Positions 10,327-20,635 of a stretch of 51,304 nucleotides of DNA are shown here, piece by piece. The stretch spans positions 1-51,304 of the forward strand of contig NZ_CAJXWY010000027.1 in the NCBI RefSeq assembly GCF_913062725.1. The letters run 5' to 3'. Within the stretch, counting starts at the first letter, position 1. Every line of letters begins with the position of its first letter. The notes beneath the pieces were generated by a model that did not search any database, was not told where the DNA came from, and saw only the letters and a program-made list of their open reading frames with translations. A program made the translations under genes and the position numbers. The DNA comes from an uncultured Thiohalocapsa sp. (GTDB lineage Bacteria; Pseudomonadota; Gammaproteobacteria; Chromatiales; Chromatiaceae).

Positions 10327-10700
10327 GCATCGGCCGGCTGGTGCCCGACTGCAGGCGTGGCTGGCGCACGCAATCGCCTCCCGGCGGGCCGCCATCCCGT
10401 CCCATCTCCCGCCTCTTCGCTGTGCCTGCCATGTGCGGGCGCAAACGCCAACAGCACGAGAACCATCGGGCTTTCCCCGCAGCCCATGGTGCATGATGGC
10501 CGCCGTTGGCGAATCGGGCATGGTGCTTGCTAATAATTGGCACGGCAGGCATGGGTTTTTCGCGGTGGCGCTGATTGAAGCGCCGCCAATGCGCCCAAAC
10601 GTCAATCCTTATCCAAGATTTCTGCAACTGCCGTAGGCATAGACCGCAGTTCTCCTGCGGCCTCGTGCCAGCCGCCACGGCCAACCGGAGCAAAGATTCC
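10327..10700. other. clpX-lon intergenic region
   Basis: A 374-bp gap. It contains an unusually AT-rich patch near 10528-10541 (TAATAATTGG), a plausible -10 region for lon, with TTGGCG about 19-20 nt upstream, slightly too far for a standard promoter. I find no convincing heat-shock (sigma32) consensus by eye and no gene. Confidence 0.4.
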
Positions 10701-13145
10701 ATGGGCGAGAGCGTTCACGAAAACGACCGATCCACCCTCACCGACCAAGACGTGCCGGTCCTGCCGCTGCGGGACGTCGTGGTCTATCCGCATATGGTCA
10801 TCCCCCTGTTCGTGGGTCGTGACAAGTCCATCAAGGCCCTTGATGCGGCCATGGGCGCCGACAAGCAGATCCTGCTGATCGCCCAGAAGAACGCCGATGT
10901 GGACGACCCGGCGGTGAGCGATCTGCACCACATCGGCACGCTGGCCAATGTTCTGCAGTTGCTGAAGCTCCCGGACGGCACCGTCAAGGTGCTGGTGGAA
11001 GGCCACCGGCGCGCCAAGGCCAAGCGTTTCGTCAGCGCCGACGACGCCTTCTCTGCGGTGGTGGCGGCACTCCCGGATACGCTGGAGGCCGATGAGCGCG
11101 AGCAGGAGGTGCTGATGCGCTCGGCGGTCAGCCTGTTCGATCAGTACGTCAAGCTCAACAAAAAGGTACCGCCGGAGGTGCTGACGTCGCTGTCGAGCAT
11201 CGACGAGCCCGGGCGTCTCGCGGACACCATGGCGGCACACATGTCGCTGAAGCTCGAGGAGAAGCAGCATGTGCTCGAGATGGTGGACGTGCAGCAGCGC
11301 CTGGAGCACCTGATGGGGCTGATGGAGGCCGAGAACGATATTCTGCAGATGGAAAAGCGCATCCGCGGCCGGGTGAAGCGCCAGATGGAGAAGAATCAGC
11401 GCGAGTACTATCTGAACGAGCAGATGAAGGCCATCCAGAAAGAGCTGGGTGAGCTGGAGGACGCGCCCAACGAGCTCGAAGACCTGGGCAAGCGCATCGA
11501 GGAGGCGGGCATGCCCAAAGAGGTCAAGGACAAGGCGACCGCCGAGCTCAACAAGCTGAAGCTCATGTCGCCCATGTCCGCCGAGGCGACGGTGGTGCGC
11601 AACTACGTCGACACCCTGGTGTCGGTGCCCTGGAAGAAGCGCACACGTATTCGCAACGATATCCGCGTGGCGCAAAAGGTGCTCGACACCGACCACTACG
11701 GCCTGGAAAAGGTCAAGGAGCGGATTCTCGAATACCTGGCCGTCCAGCAGCGGGTGAAGAAGCTCAAGGGCCCCATCCTCTGCCTGGTGGGTCCGCCCGG
11801 CGTCGGTAAGACCTCGCTGGGGCAGTCCATCGCGCGCTCGACCAACCGCAAGTTCGTGCGCATGTCCCTGGGCGGTGTGCGTGATGAGGCCGAGATTCGG
11901 GGCCACCGGCGCACCTACATCGGTGCCCTGCCCGGGAAGATCATCCAGAACCTCTCCAAGGCCGGCTCGCGCAATGCCTTCTTCCTGCTGGACGAGATCG
12001 ACAAGATGGCCATGGACTTCCGTGGCGACCCGGCCTCCGCGCTGCTGGAAGTGCTGGACCCCGAGCAGAACCACACCTTCAACGACCACTACCTCGAGGT
12101 GGACTTCGACCTCTCCGAGGTGATGTTCGTCGGCACCGCCAATACCCTGAATATCCCGCCGGCGCTGCTCGACCGCATGGAGGTGATTCGGCTCGCGGGC
12201 TACACGGAAGACGAAAAGGTCAATATCGCCGAGCGTTATCTCATCCCCAAGCAGATGAAGGCCAACGGCTTGAAGAAGGGAGAACTCACCATCCGTGAGG
12301 CGGCGCTGCGGGATGTGATCCGCTACTACACCCGCGAGGCCGGCGTACGCAACCTGGAGCGCGAGTGCTCCAAGATCTGCCGCAAGGTGGTCAAGGAGGT
12401 GCTCCTCAAGAAGCGCTCGGATGCCACGGTGGTGGTGACGCCGAAGTCGCTCGAGAAGTACCTCGGTGTCCGCCGCTTCCGCTTTGGCCGCGCCGACGAG
12501 CACGATCAGATCGGCCAGGTGACGGGGCTCGCCTGGACCGAGGTCGGCGGCGAGCTGCTGCGCATCGAATCCGCGCTGGTGCCGGGCAAGGGTAAGTTCG
12601 TCTACACCGGGCAGCTCGGTGACGTCATGCAGGAGTCCATCCAGGCGGCCATGACCGTGGTGCGCAGTCGCTCCGCGGCACTCGGCATCGAGCCCGACTT
12701 CCACCAGAAGTACGACCTGCACATCCATGTGCCCGAGGGGGCGACACCCAAGGATGGTCCCAGTGCCGGTGTCGCCATGTGCACGGCGCTGGTGTCGGCG
12801 CTGACCAAGATCCCGGTGCGCTCGAGCGTCGCCATGACCGGCGAGATCACGCTGCGCGGCGAGGTGCTGCCCATCGGTGGTCTGAAGGAGAAGCTACTGG
12901 CGGCCCATCGCGGTGGGATCGAGACCGTGCTCATCCCGCACGACAATGAGCGCGACCTCGTCGATATTCCGAAGAACATCAAGCAAAAGCTCGATATCCG
13001 CAGCGTGCGCTGGATCGATGAAGTGTTGGATGTGGCGCTCACGGCACTGCCACGACCGGCAGACGAGGCGGGTGAGACCGAGGCCAAGGATGCGCCTCCC
13101 GCCAAGCCTGAAGAGCAGCCGAGCGGGGTGCGCACGCATCACTGA
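10701..13145 (+). CDS. lon: ATP-dependent protease Lon (LonA type)
   Basis: An 814-residue cytoplasmic protease that degrades misfolded and regulatory proteins. The N-terminal LON substrate-binding domain begins at [18 protein letters not shown]. Walker A GPPGVGKT is at 364-371. The catalytic dyad is S688 ([10 protein letters not shown]) and K731 ([14 protein letters not shown]), as expected for the LonA family. It is about 30 residues longer than E. coli Lon owing to a polar, acidic C-terminal tail. The ATG at 10701 has GGAG 10 nt upstream and fits the family start; longer frames upstream have no similarity. hupB follows, as in many gammaproteobacteria. Confidence 0.97.
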   Translation: MGESVHENDRSTLTDQDVPVLPLRDVVVYPHMVIPLFVGRDKSIKALDAAMGADKQILLIAQKNADVDDPAVSDLHHIGTLANVLQLLKLPDGTVKVLVEGHRRAKAKRFVSADDAFSAVVAALPDTLEADEREQEVLMRSAVSLFDQYVKLNKKVPPEVLTSLSSIDEPGRLADTMAAHMSLKLEEKQHVLEMVDVQQRLEHLMGLMEAENDILQMEKRIRGRVKRQMEKNQREYYLNEQMKAIQKELGELEDAPNELEDLGKRIEEAGMPKEVKDKATAELNKLKLMSPMSAEATVVRNYVDTLVSVPWKKRTRIRNDIRVAQKVLDTDHYGLEKVKERILEYLAVQQRVKKLKGPILCLVGPPGVGKTSLGQSIARSTNRKFVRMSLGGVRDEAEIRGHRRTYIGALPGKIIQNLSKAGSRNAFFLLDEIDKMAMDFRGDPASALLEVLDPEQNHTFNDHYLEVDFDLSEVMFVGTANTLNIPPALLDRMEVIRLAGYTEDEKVNIAERYLIPKQMKANGLKKGELTIREAALRDVIRYYTREAGVRNLERECSKICRKVVKEVLLKKRSDATVVVTPKSLEKYLGVRRFRFGRADEHDQIGQVTGLAWTEVGGELLRIESALVPGKGKFVYTGQLGDVMQESIQAAMTVVRSRSAALGIEPDFHQKYDLHIHVPEGATPKDGPSAGVAMCTALVSALTKIPVRSSVAMTGEITLRGEVLPIGGLKEKLLAAHRGGIETVLIPHDNERDLVDIPKNIKQKLDIRSVRWIDEVLDVALTALPRPADEAGETEAKDAPPAKPEEQPSGVRTHH

Positions 13146-13558
13146 GCTGGCCGGGACGACGGCCCTGGCCGGCGGCGCCAGGGCCGCCGTAGCCGGCCAT
13201 CGCACGCCCGGCGGCTGTTACGGTCGCCTGCTCGTGCGCCCGGGCCATCGAGCGGACGCAACCAGCGCCAGGGCCTTACGGCCCCAGGCGCCGTGCCGTG
13301 CGCCGTGGCCTGACGGGCCATCACCCATCTCATTAGGTCGTCGGCTGCGGAGGCACCGGCCAGATGTCGTCGTAACACGTCGGGCGGGCCCTTGAGCCCT
13401 GGCGCTCGGCGCCGTCGGGGTTGGCGGATTCGCTTGACAGCATTGCATGCGCTCGACAACATTCAGCGCAGGCCGCACGTCCACTCGAGCGTTGCGGCCA
13501 CCATGACGTTTCCACTGAACGCGCGGTATCCACGGTCATTCGAGACAACGGGGGGAGA
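13146..13558. other. lon-hupB intergenic region
   Basis: About 410 bp with no gene that I can support. The right half contains a perfect TTGACA box (13434-13439) belonging to the candidate hupB promoter; no intrinsic terminator for lon with a T-tract was found. Confidence 0.45.
13434..13462 (+). promoter_or_regulatory. Candidate sigma70 promoter of hupB
   Basis: A perfect TTGACA -35 (13434-13439) is followed after 17 nt by CAACAT (13457-13462), which keeps the key A2, A5 and T6 of the -10 consensus. It lies about 97 nt before the hupB start. Confidence 0.5.
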
Positions 13559-13831
13559 ATGAACAAATCGGATCTTATCGATGCCATGGCAGACGGGGCA
13601 GACATCTCGAAGGCAGCCGCCGGCCGGGCGCTCGACGTACTCACGGACTCCATTGCCGTGGCACTGAAGAGTGGCGATAGCGTCTCCATCATCGGGTTTG
13701 GCACCTTTCTGGTGAAGGAGCGGGCTGCGCGAACCGGACGGAATCCGCAAACCGGTGCGACCATCGAGATCGCCGCTTCCAAGACGCCGTCTTTCAAGGC
13801 TGGCAAAGCGCTGAAGGATGCTATACAATAA
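13559..13831 (+). CDS. hupB: DNA-binding protein HU-beta
   Basis: A 90-residue nucleoid protein, exactly the length of E. coli HU-beta. It binds and bends DNA as a dimer. The N-terminal helices start [20 protein letters not shown], then the conserved [21 protein letters not shown] stretch (shown in part: [14 protein letters not shown] and GRNPQTG) includes the DNA-intercalating arm with its RNPQTG motif. The ATG at 13559 is preceded by a purine run, GGGGGAGA, with very short spacing to the GGAG but a usable upstream G-tract. Sits between lon and a tRNA gene. Confidence 0.96.
   Translation: MNKSDLIDAMADGADISKAAAGRALDVLTDSIAVALKSGDSVSIIGFGTFLVKERAARTGRNPQTGATIEIAASKTPSFKAGKALKDAIQ
13801..13829 (+). 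promoter_or_regulatory. Possible tRNA promoter inside the hupB 3' end
   Basis: TGGCAA (13801-13806) and TACAAT (13824-13829) are 17 nt apart and lie 27 nt before tRNA-Val. The -10 is good, the -35 weak. The overlap with the final hupB codons makes it tentative. Confidence 0.35.
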
Positions 13832-13855
13832 GGGGCTTCGTCGGGTGATGACGCG

Positions 13856-13932
13856 GGGTGCTTAGCTCAGTTGGCTAGAGCATCGCCCTTACAAGGCGAG
13901 GGTCGCAGGTTCGAGCCCTGCAGCACCCACCA
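13856..13932 (+). tRNA. tRNA-Val (anticodon UAC)
   Basis: A complete cloverleaf: acceptor GGGTGCT pairs with AGCACCC, the anticodon stem TCGCC/GGCGA carries the loop CTTACAA (anticodon TAC, reading GUA and related valine codons), and the T-arm is GCAGGTTCGAGCCCTGC. The CCA end is encoded. Confidence 0.97.
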
Positions 13933-14176
13933 CACCGGGGTGTGCTCAGGTCAGACGGCTGCAAACCTCGCAAGTGGCCAGAAGCGGCGACCGCCGCCAC
14001 AGCAGTGAGCAGCTGTGATGGGTAGTCTGGCACTCAAGGGTCCGAGTCACCCCACTGTGCACAGCCTGGTGCACTGACGACACAGCAGCAAAACGCGCCT
14101 CAAGTCCTCGCCGAGGCCAATGGGGGCAAGGATGACACCCGGGTCAGCCCGGGCGATTAGGGAGTCGCGATTTTAA

Positions 14177-14253
14177 GGAGTGGTAGTTCAGTTGGTTAGA
14201 ATACCGGCCTGTCACGCCGGGGGTCGCGGGTTCGAGTCCCGTCCACTCCGCCA
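14177..14253 (+). tRNA. tRNA-Asp (anticodon GUC)
   Basis: Acceptor GGAGTGG pairs with CCACTCC followed by G and an encoded CCA. The anticodon stem CCGGC/GCCGG holds the loop with GTC, and the T-loop TTCGAGT is standard. It lies 244 nt after tRNA-Val and is followed at once by an intrinsic terminator, so the two tRNAs may share a transcript. I see no further tRNA in the spacer. Confidence 0.97.
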
Positions 14254-14261
14254 ACACTAAG

Positions 14262-14302
14262 AAGGGCGCGCTTCCCATCATCACGAGGGGCGCGCCTTTT
14301 TT
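14262..14302 (+). terminator. Rho-independent terminator after tRNA-Asp
   Basis: GGCGCGC (14265-14271) and GCGCGCC (14290-14296) form a GC-rich stem, extended outward by G-T and A-T pairs, followed directly by six T residues (14297-14302). A classical intrinsic terminator, ending the hupB/tRNA transcript. Confidence 0.85.
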
Positions 14303-14498
14303 GTGCCTCTTGTTTTGCGGCCCGATGCCCACCAACGCAAACGGCTGCGGCGGTCGGCGCATCACGGCGCCGGCCGTCGCGCCCGGCGACGCGAGGCTCG
14401 GGGCCATGGCCAGCCGCTCCGCGCTCGCGGCAGGGTGATGACGGCCGGCCGCCTTAGCGCACGCGCCAATCTCAGAGACCACCGACAGGGTGTAGACC

Positions 14499-16427
14499 AT
14501 GTTGCAGGCGATCAAAGAACGTGCCCAGGGTTGGGTCGCTTGGGCCATCGTGATCCTCATCAGCATCCCCTTCGCACTCTGGGGCATCCAGTCCTATTTG
14601 GGCGTGGGCGCAGAGCCCACGGTGGCGAAGGTGGATGGCACCAAGATCAGCGAGCGGCAGCTCGATCGCAATGTCCAGCGTGCGCGCATGCGTCTGCGCG
14701 AGCGCCTTGGTGCGGCCTATGACCCAGCGCTTTTCGAGACGACGCAGTTGCGTCGACAGGTGCTCGAGCAGATGATCCGCGATGCGGTGCTCCTGGACCG
14801 CTCCTACGCCATGGGGCTGCGCGTGTCCGATCAAGCCGTACGCGCGGCGATTCTCGCCGAGCCCGCCTTCCAGAGCGATGGGGCTTTCGACAAAGGGGCC
14901 TATGAGCGGGTGCTTCGGCTTCAGGGCCTGACGCCCGCCGCCTATGAAGAGCAGCTCCGCCAGAGCTTGCTGGCGACACAGCTCGACCGGGCCGTCACGC
15001 GGTCTGCTTTCACGACGGATACCGAGCTCGCCGCGGCAACCCGGTTACTGCGCCAGCAGCGCGATATCAGTTACCTGATCTTGCCGCAGGGGGGCTATCT
15101 GCCCACGACGCCCCCCACTGCGGAGGAGATTCAGGCCTACTACGAAGCCAATCCGGCGCAGTTCGAGGCGCCGGAACGGGTCAGGCTGGCCTACATCATC
15201 CTCGATGCCGAGGCGCTGGGCTCGGAGGACATCACCGACGAGGCGCTGCGTGCGGCCTACGAGCAACGCCTGGAGGAGTTCACGACGCCGCAGCAGCGCG
15301 CCATCCGTCACATTCTGCTCACGGTGCCAGCCGACGCGGACGATGCAGAGACGCAGGCCATCAAAGCCCGGGCCAGCGCTCTCAAGGAGGAGATCGCCGC
15401 CGGCGCTGACTTTGCCGCGCTCGCCGCCGAGCATTCCCAGGACCCGGGCAGCGCCCAGCAAGGGGGCGACCTCGGCATGGTGACCCGCGGCATGATGGAC
15501 CCGGCCTTTGAGCAGGCCGCCTTCGAACTGCAGCCTGGTATGGTCAGCGATCCGGTGCGCAGCCGCTTCGGCTACCACCTGATCGAAGTCACCGCCATCG
15601 AAGGCGGCGAGCCGAAGCCCTTCGCGGAGGTCCGCGAACAGCTCGCACGCGAGCTGGGCCGGGGTGATGCGGAAGCGACGTACTTCGAGCTCGCCGAGCA
15701 GCTCGCAAACCTCACTTACGAGGCTCCCGACAGCCTGATCCCCGCCGCCGAGACCCTGGGGCTCGAGGTGCAGACCAGCGACTGGATCGAGCGCGGCGGC
15801 GGTGAGGGTATCCTCGCCAACCCCAGGGTGATCACTGCGGCGTTCAGCGAGGAGGTGCTGGCGCGTGGCAACAACAGCGATCTCATCGAGCCGGACCGGG
15901 ATCAGTTGCGGGCCATCGTGCTGCGGGTGGACAGGCATGAGCCCGCCGCCGTGCGACCGCTCGAAGCCGTGCGTGAGGAGATCGTGGCGGCGCTCCAGGC
16001 CGAGGAGGCATCGGCGGCTGCCCTCGCCGAGGCAGAGGCTCTGCTGGAACGATTACGGGCTGGGGCCGAGCTGGCCGCCGTGGCGCCGGAAGGCGACAGC
16101 GTGCCGCAACCGCAAACGCCGGGCCTGGTCTCTCGCAATCAGGCTGATGTGCCGCCGAAGGTGTTGGAGCTCGCCTTCTCTGCGCCGCGGCCTGATGCCG
16201 GTGCGATCAGCTACGTTGCGGGTCAGCAGCCCGACGGCGATGCCGTCGTGGTTGCGGTGAGCGCCGTGCAGGATGGTGATCCGGAGACCATGGAGCCTGC
16301 CACACGGGCGTCGGAACGGCGCCTGCTCGCCCGCATCCGCGGCGAGCACGGCTTCGAGCGAGTGCTGGACGACCTCGTTGCCCGGGCCGACATCGAGCGT
16401 CAGGCGCTGCGCGGGGAAAACCCCTGA
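14499..16427 (+). CDS. ppiD: Periplasmic chaperone/peptidyl-prolyl isomerase PpiD
   Basis: A 642-residue SurA/PpiD-type protein that helps newly exported proteins fold at the periplasmic side of the inner membrane. Residues about 12-34 form a single membrane anchor (VAWAIVILISIPFALWGI). A SurA-N-like chaperone region follows, and a parvulin domain lies around 262-360 (IRHILLTVP, ending FGYHLIEVTAIEGG). The rest is helical and Glu/Ala-rich. An AGGG sits 8 nt before the ATG. It follows hupB and tRNAs in the common lon-hupB-ppiD order and converges with fabI. Confidence 0.94.
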   Translation: MLQAIKERAQGWVAWAIVILISIPFALWGIQSYLGVGAEPTVAKVDGTKISERQLDRNVQRARMRLRERLGAAYDPALFETTQLRRQVLEQMIRDAVLLDRSYAMGLRVSDQAVRAAILAEPAFQSDGAFDKGAYERVLRLQGLTPAAYEEQLRQSLLATQLDRAVTRSAFTTDTELAAATRLLRQQRDISYLILPQGGYLPTTPPTAEEIQAYYEANPAQFEAPERVRLAYIILDAEALGSEDITDEALRAAYEQRLEEFTTPQQRAIRHILLTVPADADDAETQAIKARASALKEEIAAGADFAALAAEHSQDPGSAQQGGDLGMVTRGMMDPAFEQAAFELQPGMVSDPVRSRFGYHLIEVTAIEGGEPKPFAEVREQLARELGRGDAEATYFELAEQLANLTYEAPDSLIPAAETLGLEVQTSDWIERGGGEGILANPRVITAAFSEEVLARGNNSDLIEPDRDQLRAIVLRVDRHEPAAVRPLEAVREEIVAALQAEEASAAALAEAEALLERLRAGAELAAVAPEGDSVPQPQTPGLVSRNQADVPPKVLELAFSAPRPDAGAISYVAGQQPDGDAVVVAVSAVQDGDPETMEPATRASERRLLARIRGEHGFERVLDDLVARADIERQALRGENP

Positions 16428-16505
16428 CCGGCGACGGCCAAGAGCCGGGCGGGCGGGCGAGCGCACGCCGGCGGCAGCCGGCGCCGCGTCGCACACCGTG
16501 TGCCC

Positions 16506-17282
16506 TCAACCGAGACCCAGAATATGGTAGCCTGTGTCCACGTAGAGGACGTCACCGGTAATCCCTGAGGCCAGATCCGAGCACAGGAAGGCCGCCGCGT
16601 TGCCGACTTCCTCGATGGTCACGTTGCGCTTGAGCGGCGTGCGCTCCTCGACTTGTTTCAGCATGCTGCGGAAGTCTGCGATACCAGCGGCGGCGAGGGT
16701 GCGGATCGGCCCCGCGGAGACGGCGTTCACGCGGGTGCCCTCGGGCCCCAGCGCCGCCGCCAGATAGCGCACATTGGCCTCCAGACTCGCCTTGGCGACG
16801 CCCATGACGTTGTAGTTGGGCACGGCGCGCACCGCGCCGAGGTAGCTCATGGTGACCAGTGCGCCGTCGCGTCCCGCCATCAGCGTACGCCCGGCCTTGG
16901 CCAGCGCGCCGAAACTGTAGGAACTGATATCGTGCGCCGTCGCGAAGCCCTTGCGGGTCAGCGCATCGACATAGTTGCCCTCCAGTTCCTCCTTCGGCGC
17001 ATAGGCGATGGCGTGCACGATGCCGTCGAGACCGTCCCAATGCGAGGCGAGGGCCTCGAAGCAGGCGTCGATCTGCGCGTCACTGGCCACATCCAGGGGC
17101 AGCGCGATGTTGGAATCGACGGCGCTGGCCAGATCTTCCACTCGGCCCTGGAGCTTCTCGCCCTGGTAGGTGAGCGCGAGCTGCGCCCCTTCGCGGTGCA
17201 TGGCCTGCGCAACGCCCCAGGCGATGGAACGGTTGCTCGCAACGCCGGTGATGAGAAAGCGCTTGTCAGTCAAAAACCCCAT
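16506..17282 (-). CDS. fabI: Enoyl-[acyl-carrier-protein] reductase (NADH)
   Basis: A 258-residue short-chain dehydrogenase that performs the last reduction in each round of fatty acid elongation; the family is the target of triclosan. The cofactor region is [18 protein letters not shown]. The FabI-type active site shows Y146, Y156 and K163 ([19 protein letters not shown]), and [13 protein letters not shown] follows. GGAG is 8 nt before the ATG. It is convergent with ppiD and divergent from the peptide transporter genes. Confidence 0.96.
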   Translation of the reverse strand: MGFLTDKRFLITGVASNRSIAWGVAQAMHREGAQLALTYQGEKLQGRVEDLASAVDSNIALPLDVASDAQIDACFEALASHWDGLDGIVHAIAYAPKEELEGNYVDALTRKGFATAHDISSYSFGALAKAGRTLMAGRDGALVTMSYLGAVRAVPNYNVMGVAKASLEANVRYLAAALGPEGTRVNAVSAGPIRTLAAAGIADFRSMLKQVEERTPLKRNVTIEEVGNAAAFLCSDLASGITGDVLYVDTGYHILGLG

Positions 17283-17389
17283 CAGATGGTCTCCATGGTC
17301 TGCCGGTGTCAGTCTGTCTTGAATTCTTCAATCGGGCGGTGCGCAGAGGACTGCGTCCGCGGCGCGGTCACATTACCGAAAGCCTCCCG

Positions 17390-19597
17390 ATGGCGAAAGT
17401 GACAAGAACGCCGTTGCGCTCGGGCGCCGCCGGCCTGCGTCAAATCGCCATTGCGATGCTTGCGGCGGCGGCTGCGCTGTTGGTAGCAGGCTGTGGCGCC
17501 CCACCCTGGAACAATCCGTACCCCGAGAGTCAGGCCGGCGGGAACATCCTCTACGGCGCCTTCACCGAACGCCCGAAGCACCTGGACCCGGTGCGCTCCT
17601 ACAGCTCCAACGAGTACGCGTTCATCGCCCAGATCTACGAGCCGCCGCTGCAGTATCACCTGCTGAAACGGCCCTACACCCTGGTGCCACTCACCGCAGC
17701 GGCGGTGCCGGAGCCCACTTACCTCGATGCCGATGGCAATCCGTTGCCGGCGGACGCCGATCCCGAACGCATTGCCGTTTCGGAATACCTGGTGCGTATC
17801 CGCCCGGGCATCCGCTACCAGCCTCACCCGGCCTTCGCCCGGGATGCGGACGGTGGCTACCTGTACCACAACCTTCCGCCGGGGCGGATCGCGGGCCTGA
17901 ACAAGCTCTCGGACCTGCCCGAGACCGACACCCGGGAGCTCACGGCCGCAGACTACGTGTACCAGATCAAGCGTCTCGCCGTGCCCTGGCTGCATTCGCC
18001 CATCGCCGGCCTCATGGGTGAGCACATCCTGGGCTTCGAGGCGTTCTCGAACCGCATCCGCGAGGTGGCCCCCGAGCCGGTGGGCGGCGAGCGGCCCTTC
18101 TTTGATCTGCGCGAGCATGACTTCCCCGGCGCCGAGGTGGTGGACCGCTACAGCTACAAGGTACGCATCGACGGCCGTTATCCGCAGTTCGTCTACTGGC
18201 TGGCGATGCCCTTTTTCGCGCCCATGCCCTGGGAGGCGGAGGCCCTCACCGGTCAGCCTGGCATGGCGGCGAACAACATGACGCTGGACTGGTATCCGGT
18301 GGGCACGGGGCCCTTCATGCTCACCGAAAACAATCCAAACCTGCGCATGGTGTTGGCGCGGAACCCGAACTTCCACGGCGAAACCTATCCCACCACGGGC
18401 ATGCCCGGCGACCGGGAGGCGGGACTGCTCGACGATGCCGGCCTGCCGCTGCCCTTCATCGACCGCGCCGTCTATAGCCTGGAGAAGGAAAGCATCCCTT
18501 ACTGGAACAAGTTTCTGCAGGGCTACTACGACACCTCAGGGATCAGCTCGGACGCCTTCGACCAGGCCGTCAAGTTCGATGCCGCCGGCGAGGCGGGACT
18601 GACCGCCGACATGCGGGCGAAAGGCATCGGGCTCAGCACCGCGGTGCAGACGTCCGTCTGGTACATGGGCTTCAACATGGAGGACGATATCGTCGGCGGC
18701 GACTCCGAGCGTGCGCGCCTGCTGCGCCAGGCGATCAGCATCGCGGTGGACTTCGGCGAGTTCATCTCGATCTTCGCCAACGGTCGGGGTGTGCAGGGGC
18801 AGGGGCCGCTGCCGCCCGGCATCTTCGGCCACCGTGACGGCGAGACCGGCATCAACCCTTATGTGTTCGATTGGGCGCATGGCCGGGCGCAGCGCAAGTC
18901 CATCGCGGAGGCGCGGGCGCTGCTGGCGCAGGCGGGCTACCGCGACGGCCGCGACCCGCAGACCGGCCGACCCCTGAGTATCTACTACGAGGCCATGGAC
19001 GCGGGCCCCGACGGCAAGGCCAGGCTCAACTGGATGCGCAAGCAGTTCGCCAAGCTCGGCATCGAGCTGATCGTTCGCGCCACCGACTACAATCGCTTCC
19101 AGGAGAAGATGCGCGAGGGCACCGGCCAGGTGTTCATGTGGGGCTGGAACGCGGACTACCCGGACCCGGAAAACTTCTTTTTCCTGTTGTATGGGCCAAA
19201 CCGCAAGATCGACGGCGGCGAGAATGCCGCCAACTACAGCAATCCCAGGCTCGACCGGCTGTTCGAGCGGATGAAGAACATGCCGGACGGCCCCGAGCGG
19301 CAGGCCGTCATCGATGAGATGACCGAGATCGTCCGCCACGATGCGCCCTGGTCCTTCGGCTTCTACCCGGAGTCCTTCAGTCTGCATCATCAGTGGGTCG
19401 GCAACGTCAAGCCCAACCTGATGGCCAACAACACCCTGAAGTACATCAGCCTCGAGTCCGGCGTCCGTGAAACGCAGCGCACCGCCTGGAATCCGCCGGT
19501 GCTCTGGCCCCTCGGCGCCGTCCTGGTGGTGCTGGCGGCGGGAGCGCTGCCCGCCATCATGATCGCCCGCCGGCGCGAGCGGAGTGCCGCCCTGTGA
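17390..19597 (+). CDS. Peptide ABC transporter substrate-binding lipoprotein (SBP family 5), C-terminally anchored
   Basis: A 735-residue solute-binding protein of the oligopeptide/nickel family. The N-terminus is a lipoprotein signal with lipobox LLVAGC and C35 as the acylation site. The family-5 start NILYGAFTERPKHLDPV is recognisable, as is the later region VFMWGWNADYPDPENFFFLL. It is longer than OppA or YejA (about 540-600). After the binding domain there is a second hydrophobic segment at about 704-726 (PLGAVLVVLAAGALPAIMIA) followed by RRRER, which should place a membrane anchor at the C-terminus too; this is unusual for the family. The ATG at 17390 is chosen because it gives a normal signal peptide. 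Its stop overlaps the next start by 4 nt. Confidence 0.88.
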   Translation: MAKVTRTPLRSGAAGLRQIAIAMLAAAAALLVAGCGAPPWNNPYPESQAGGNILYGAFTERPKHLDPVRSYSSNEYAFIAQIYEPPLQYHLLKRPYTLVPLTAAAVPEPTYLDADGNPLPADADPERIAVSEYLVRIRPGIRYQPHPAFARDADGGYLYHNLPPGRIAGLNKLSDLPETDTRELTAADYVYQIKRLAVPWLHSPIAGLMGEHILGFEAFSNRIREVAPEPVGGERPFFDLREHDFPGAEVVDRYSYKVRIDGRYPQFVYWLAMPFFAPMPWEAEALTGQPGMAANNMTLDWYPVGTGPFMLTENNPNLRMVLARNPNFHGETYPTTGMPGDREAGLLDDAGLPLPFIDRAVYSLEKESIPYWNKFLQGYYDTSGISSDAFDQAVKFDAAGEAGLTADMRAKGIGLSTAVQTSVWYMGFNMEDDIVGGDSERARLLRQAISIAVDFGEFISIFANGRGVQGQGPLPPGIFGHRDGETGINPYVFDWAHGRAQRKSIAEARALLAQAGYRDGRDPQTGRPLSIYYEAMDAGPDGKARLNWMRKQFAKLGIELIVRATDYNRFQEKMREGTGQVFMWGWNADYPDPENFFFLLYGPNRKIDGGENAANYSNPRLDRLFERMKNMPDGPERQAVIDEMTEIVRHDAPWSFGFYPESFSLHHQWVGNVKPNLMANNTLKYISLESGVRETQRTAWNPPVLWPLGAVLVVLAAGALPAIMIARRRERSAAL

Positions 19598-20571
19598 GTG
19601 CGTATATCATCCGCCGGCTGTTGTACGCCATTCCCATCCTCATCGGCGTCAACCTCATTACCTTCGTTCTCTTCTTCGTCGTCAACTCGCCGGACGACAT
19701 GGCCCGCATGCAGCTCGGCGACAAGCGCGTCACTGCGGAGGCTATCCAGGCCTGGAAAGCGGATCATGGCTACGACCGTCCGCTGCTCTACAACGCGCAG
19801 GCCGAGGGGACTGACAAGCTCACCGACACTATCTTCTTCGAGAAGTCGCTCAAGCTCTTCGCATTCGATTTCGGCACCTCGGACAGCGGCCGGGACATCG
19901 GCTACGACATCCGCCAGCGCATGTGGCCGAGCCTGGCCATTGCACTGCCGGTGCTGCTGGTGGGGCTCGCCATCAACATCAGTTATGCACTGATGATCGT
20001 CTTCTTCCGTGCCACCTACATCGACGTCGGCAGTGTCGTGCTGCTGGTGGCCATGATGTCCATTTCCGGGCTCTTCTACATCATCGGCGGGCAGTTCCTC
20101 GTCGGGAAGCTGTTCCACCTGGTGCCCATCTCCGGTTACGACACGGGGCTCGACGCATTCAAGTTCCTCATCCTTCCGGTCATCGTCGGCGTCGTCGGCG
20201 GCATCGGCACGGGCACGCGGTTGTACCGAACCTTCTTTCTGGAAGAGGCCAATCGTGACTATGTGCGCACGGCCCGCGCCAAAGGGCTGCGCGAGCGCAT
20301 CGTGCTGTTCCGCCATGTGCTGAAGAATGCCCTGATCCCGATCCTGACCGGTGTCGTCGCCGTGCTGCCGCTGCTGTTCATGGGGGCGCTGATCACCGAA
20401 TCCTTCTTCGGCATCCCGGGGCTCGGCAGCTACACCATCGACGCCATCAATCGCCAGGATTTCGCCATCGTGCGCGCCATGGTGTTCCTGGGCTCGGTGC
20501 TCTACATCCTCGGGCTCATCCTCACAGACATCTCCTACACCATGGTGGACCCGCGGGTGAGGTTGTCATGA
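19594..20571 (+). CDS. Peptide ABC transporter permease 1 (OppB/YejB type)
   Basis: A 325-residue inner-membrane permease. It starts with the typical SAYIIRRLLYAIPILIGVN helix and has about six membrane spans. The cytoplasmic EAA loop that contacts the ATPase is EANRDYVRTARAKGLRERI, near residues 216-234. The GTG start overlaps the previous stop (GTGA), a sign of translational coupling. It forms the channel with the permease at 20636 and is served by the fused ATPase at 22272. Confidence 0.93.
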   Translation: MSAYIIRRLLYAIPILIGVNLITFVLFFVVNSPDDMARMQLGDKRVTAEAIQAWKADHGYDRPLLYNAQAEGTDKLTDTIFFEKSLKLFAFDFGTSDSGRDIGYDIRQRMWPSLAIALPVLLVGLAINISYALMIVFFRATYIDVGSVVLLVAMMSISGLFYIIGGQFLVGKLFHLVPISGYDTGLDAFKFLILPVIVGVVGGIGTGTRLYRTFFLEEANRDYVRTARAKGLRERIVLFRHVLKNALIPILTGVVAVLPLLFMGALITESFFGIPGLGSYTIDAINRQDFAIVRAMVFLGSVLYILGLILTDISYTMVDPRVRLS

Positions 20572-20635
20572 TCATGTTCGCGGGCGCGTGCGTGGCGCGC
20601 GAAAACCCAGCCTGGTGCGGCGGGAGGTCGCGCAG

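Noticed and set aside
10539..10555. Sigma54-like element TGGCACGGCAGGCAT before lon
   Set aside because: The GG and GC elements are two bases too close together for a sigma54 promoter.
10602..12728. Long minus-strand frame opposite lon
   Set aside because: Antisense shadow; Lon itself has all catalytic motifs.
13933..14176. Possible third tRNA between tRNA-Val and tRNA-Asp
   Set aside because: No acceptor/T-arm pairing or TTCGA-type loop is found in the spacer.
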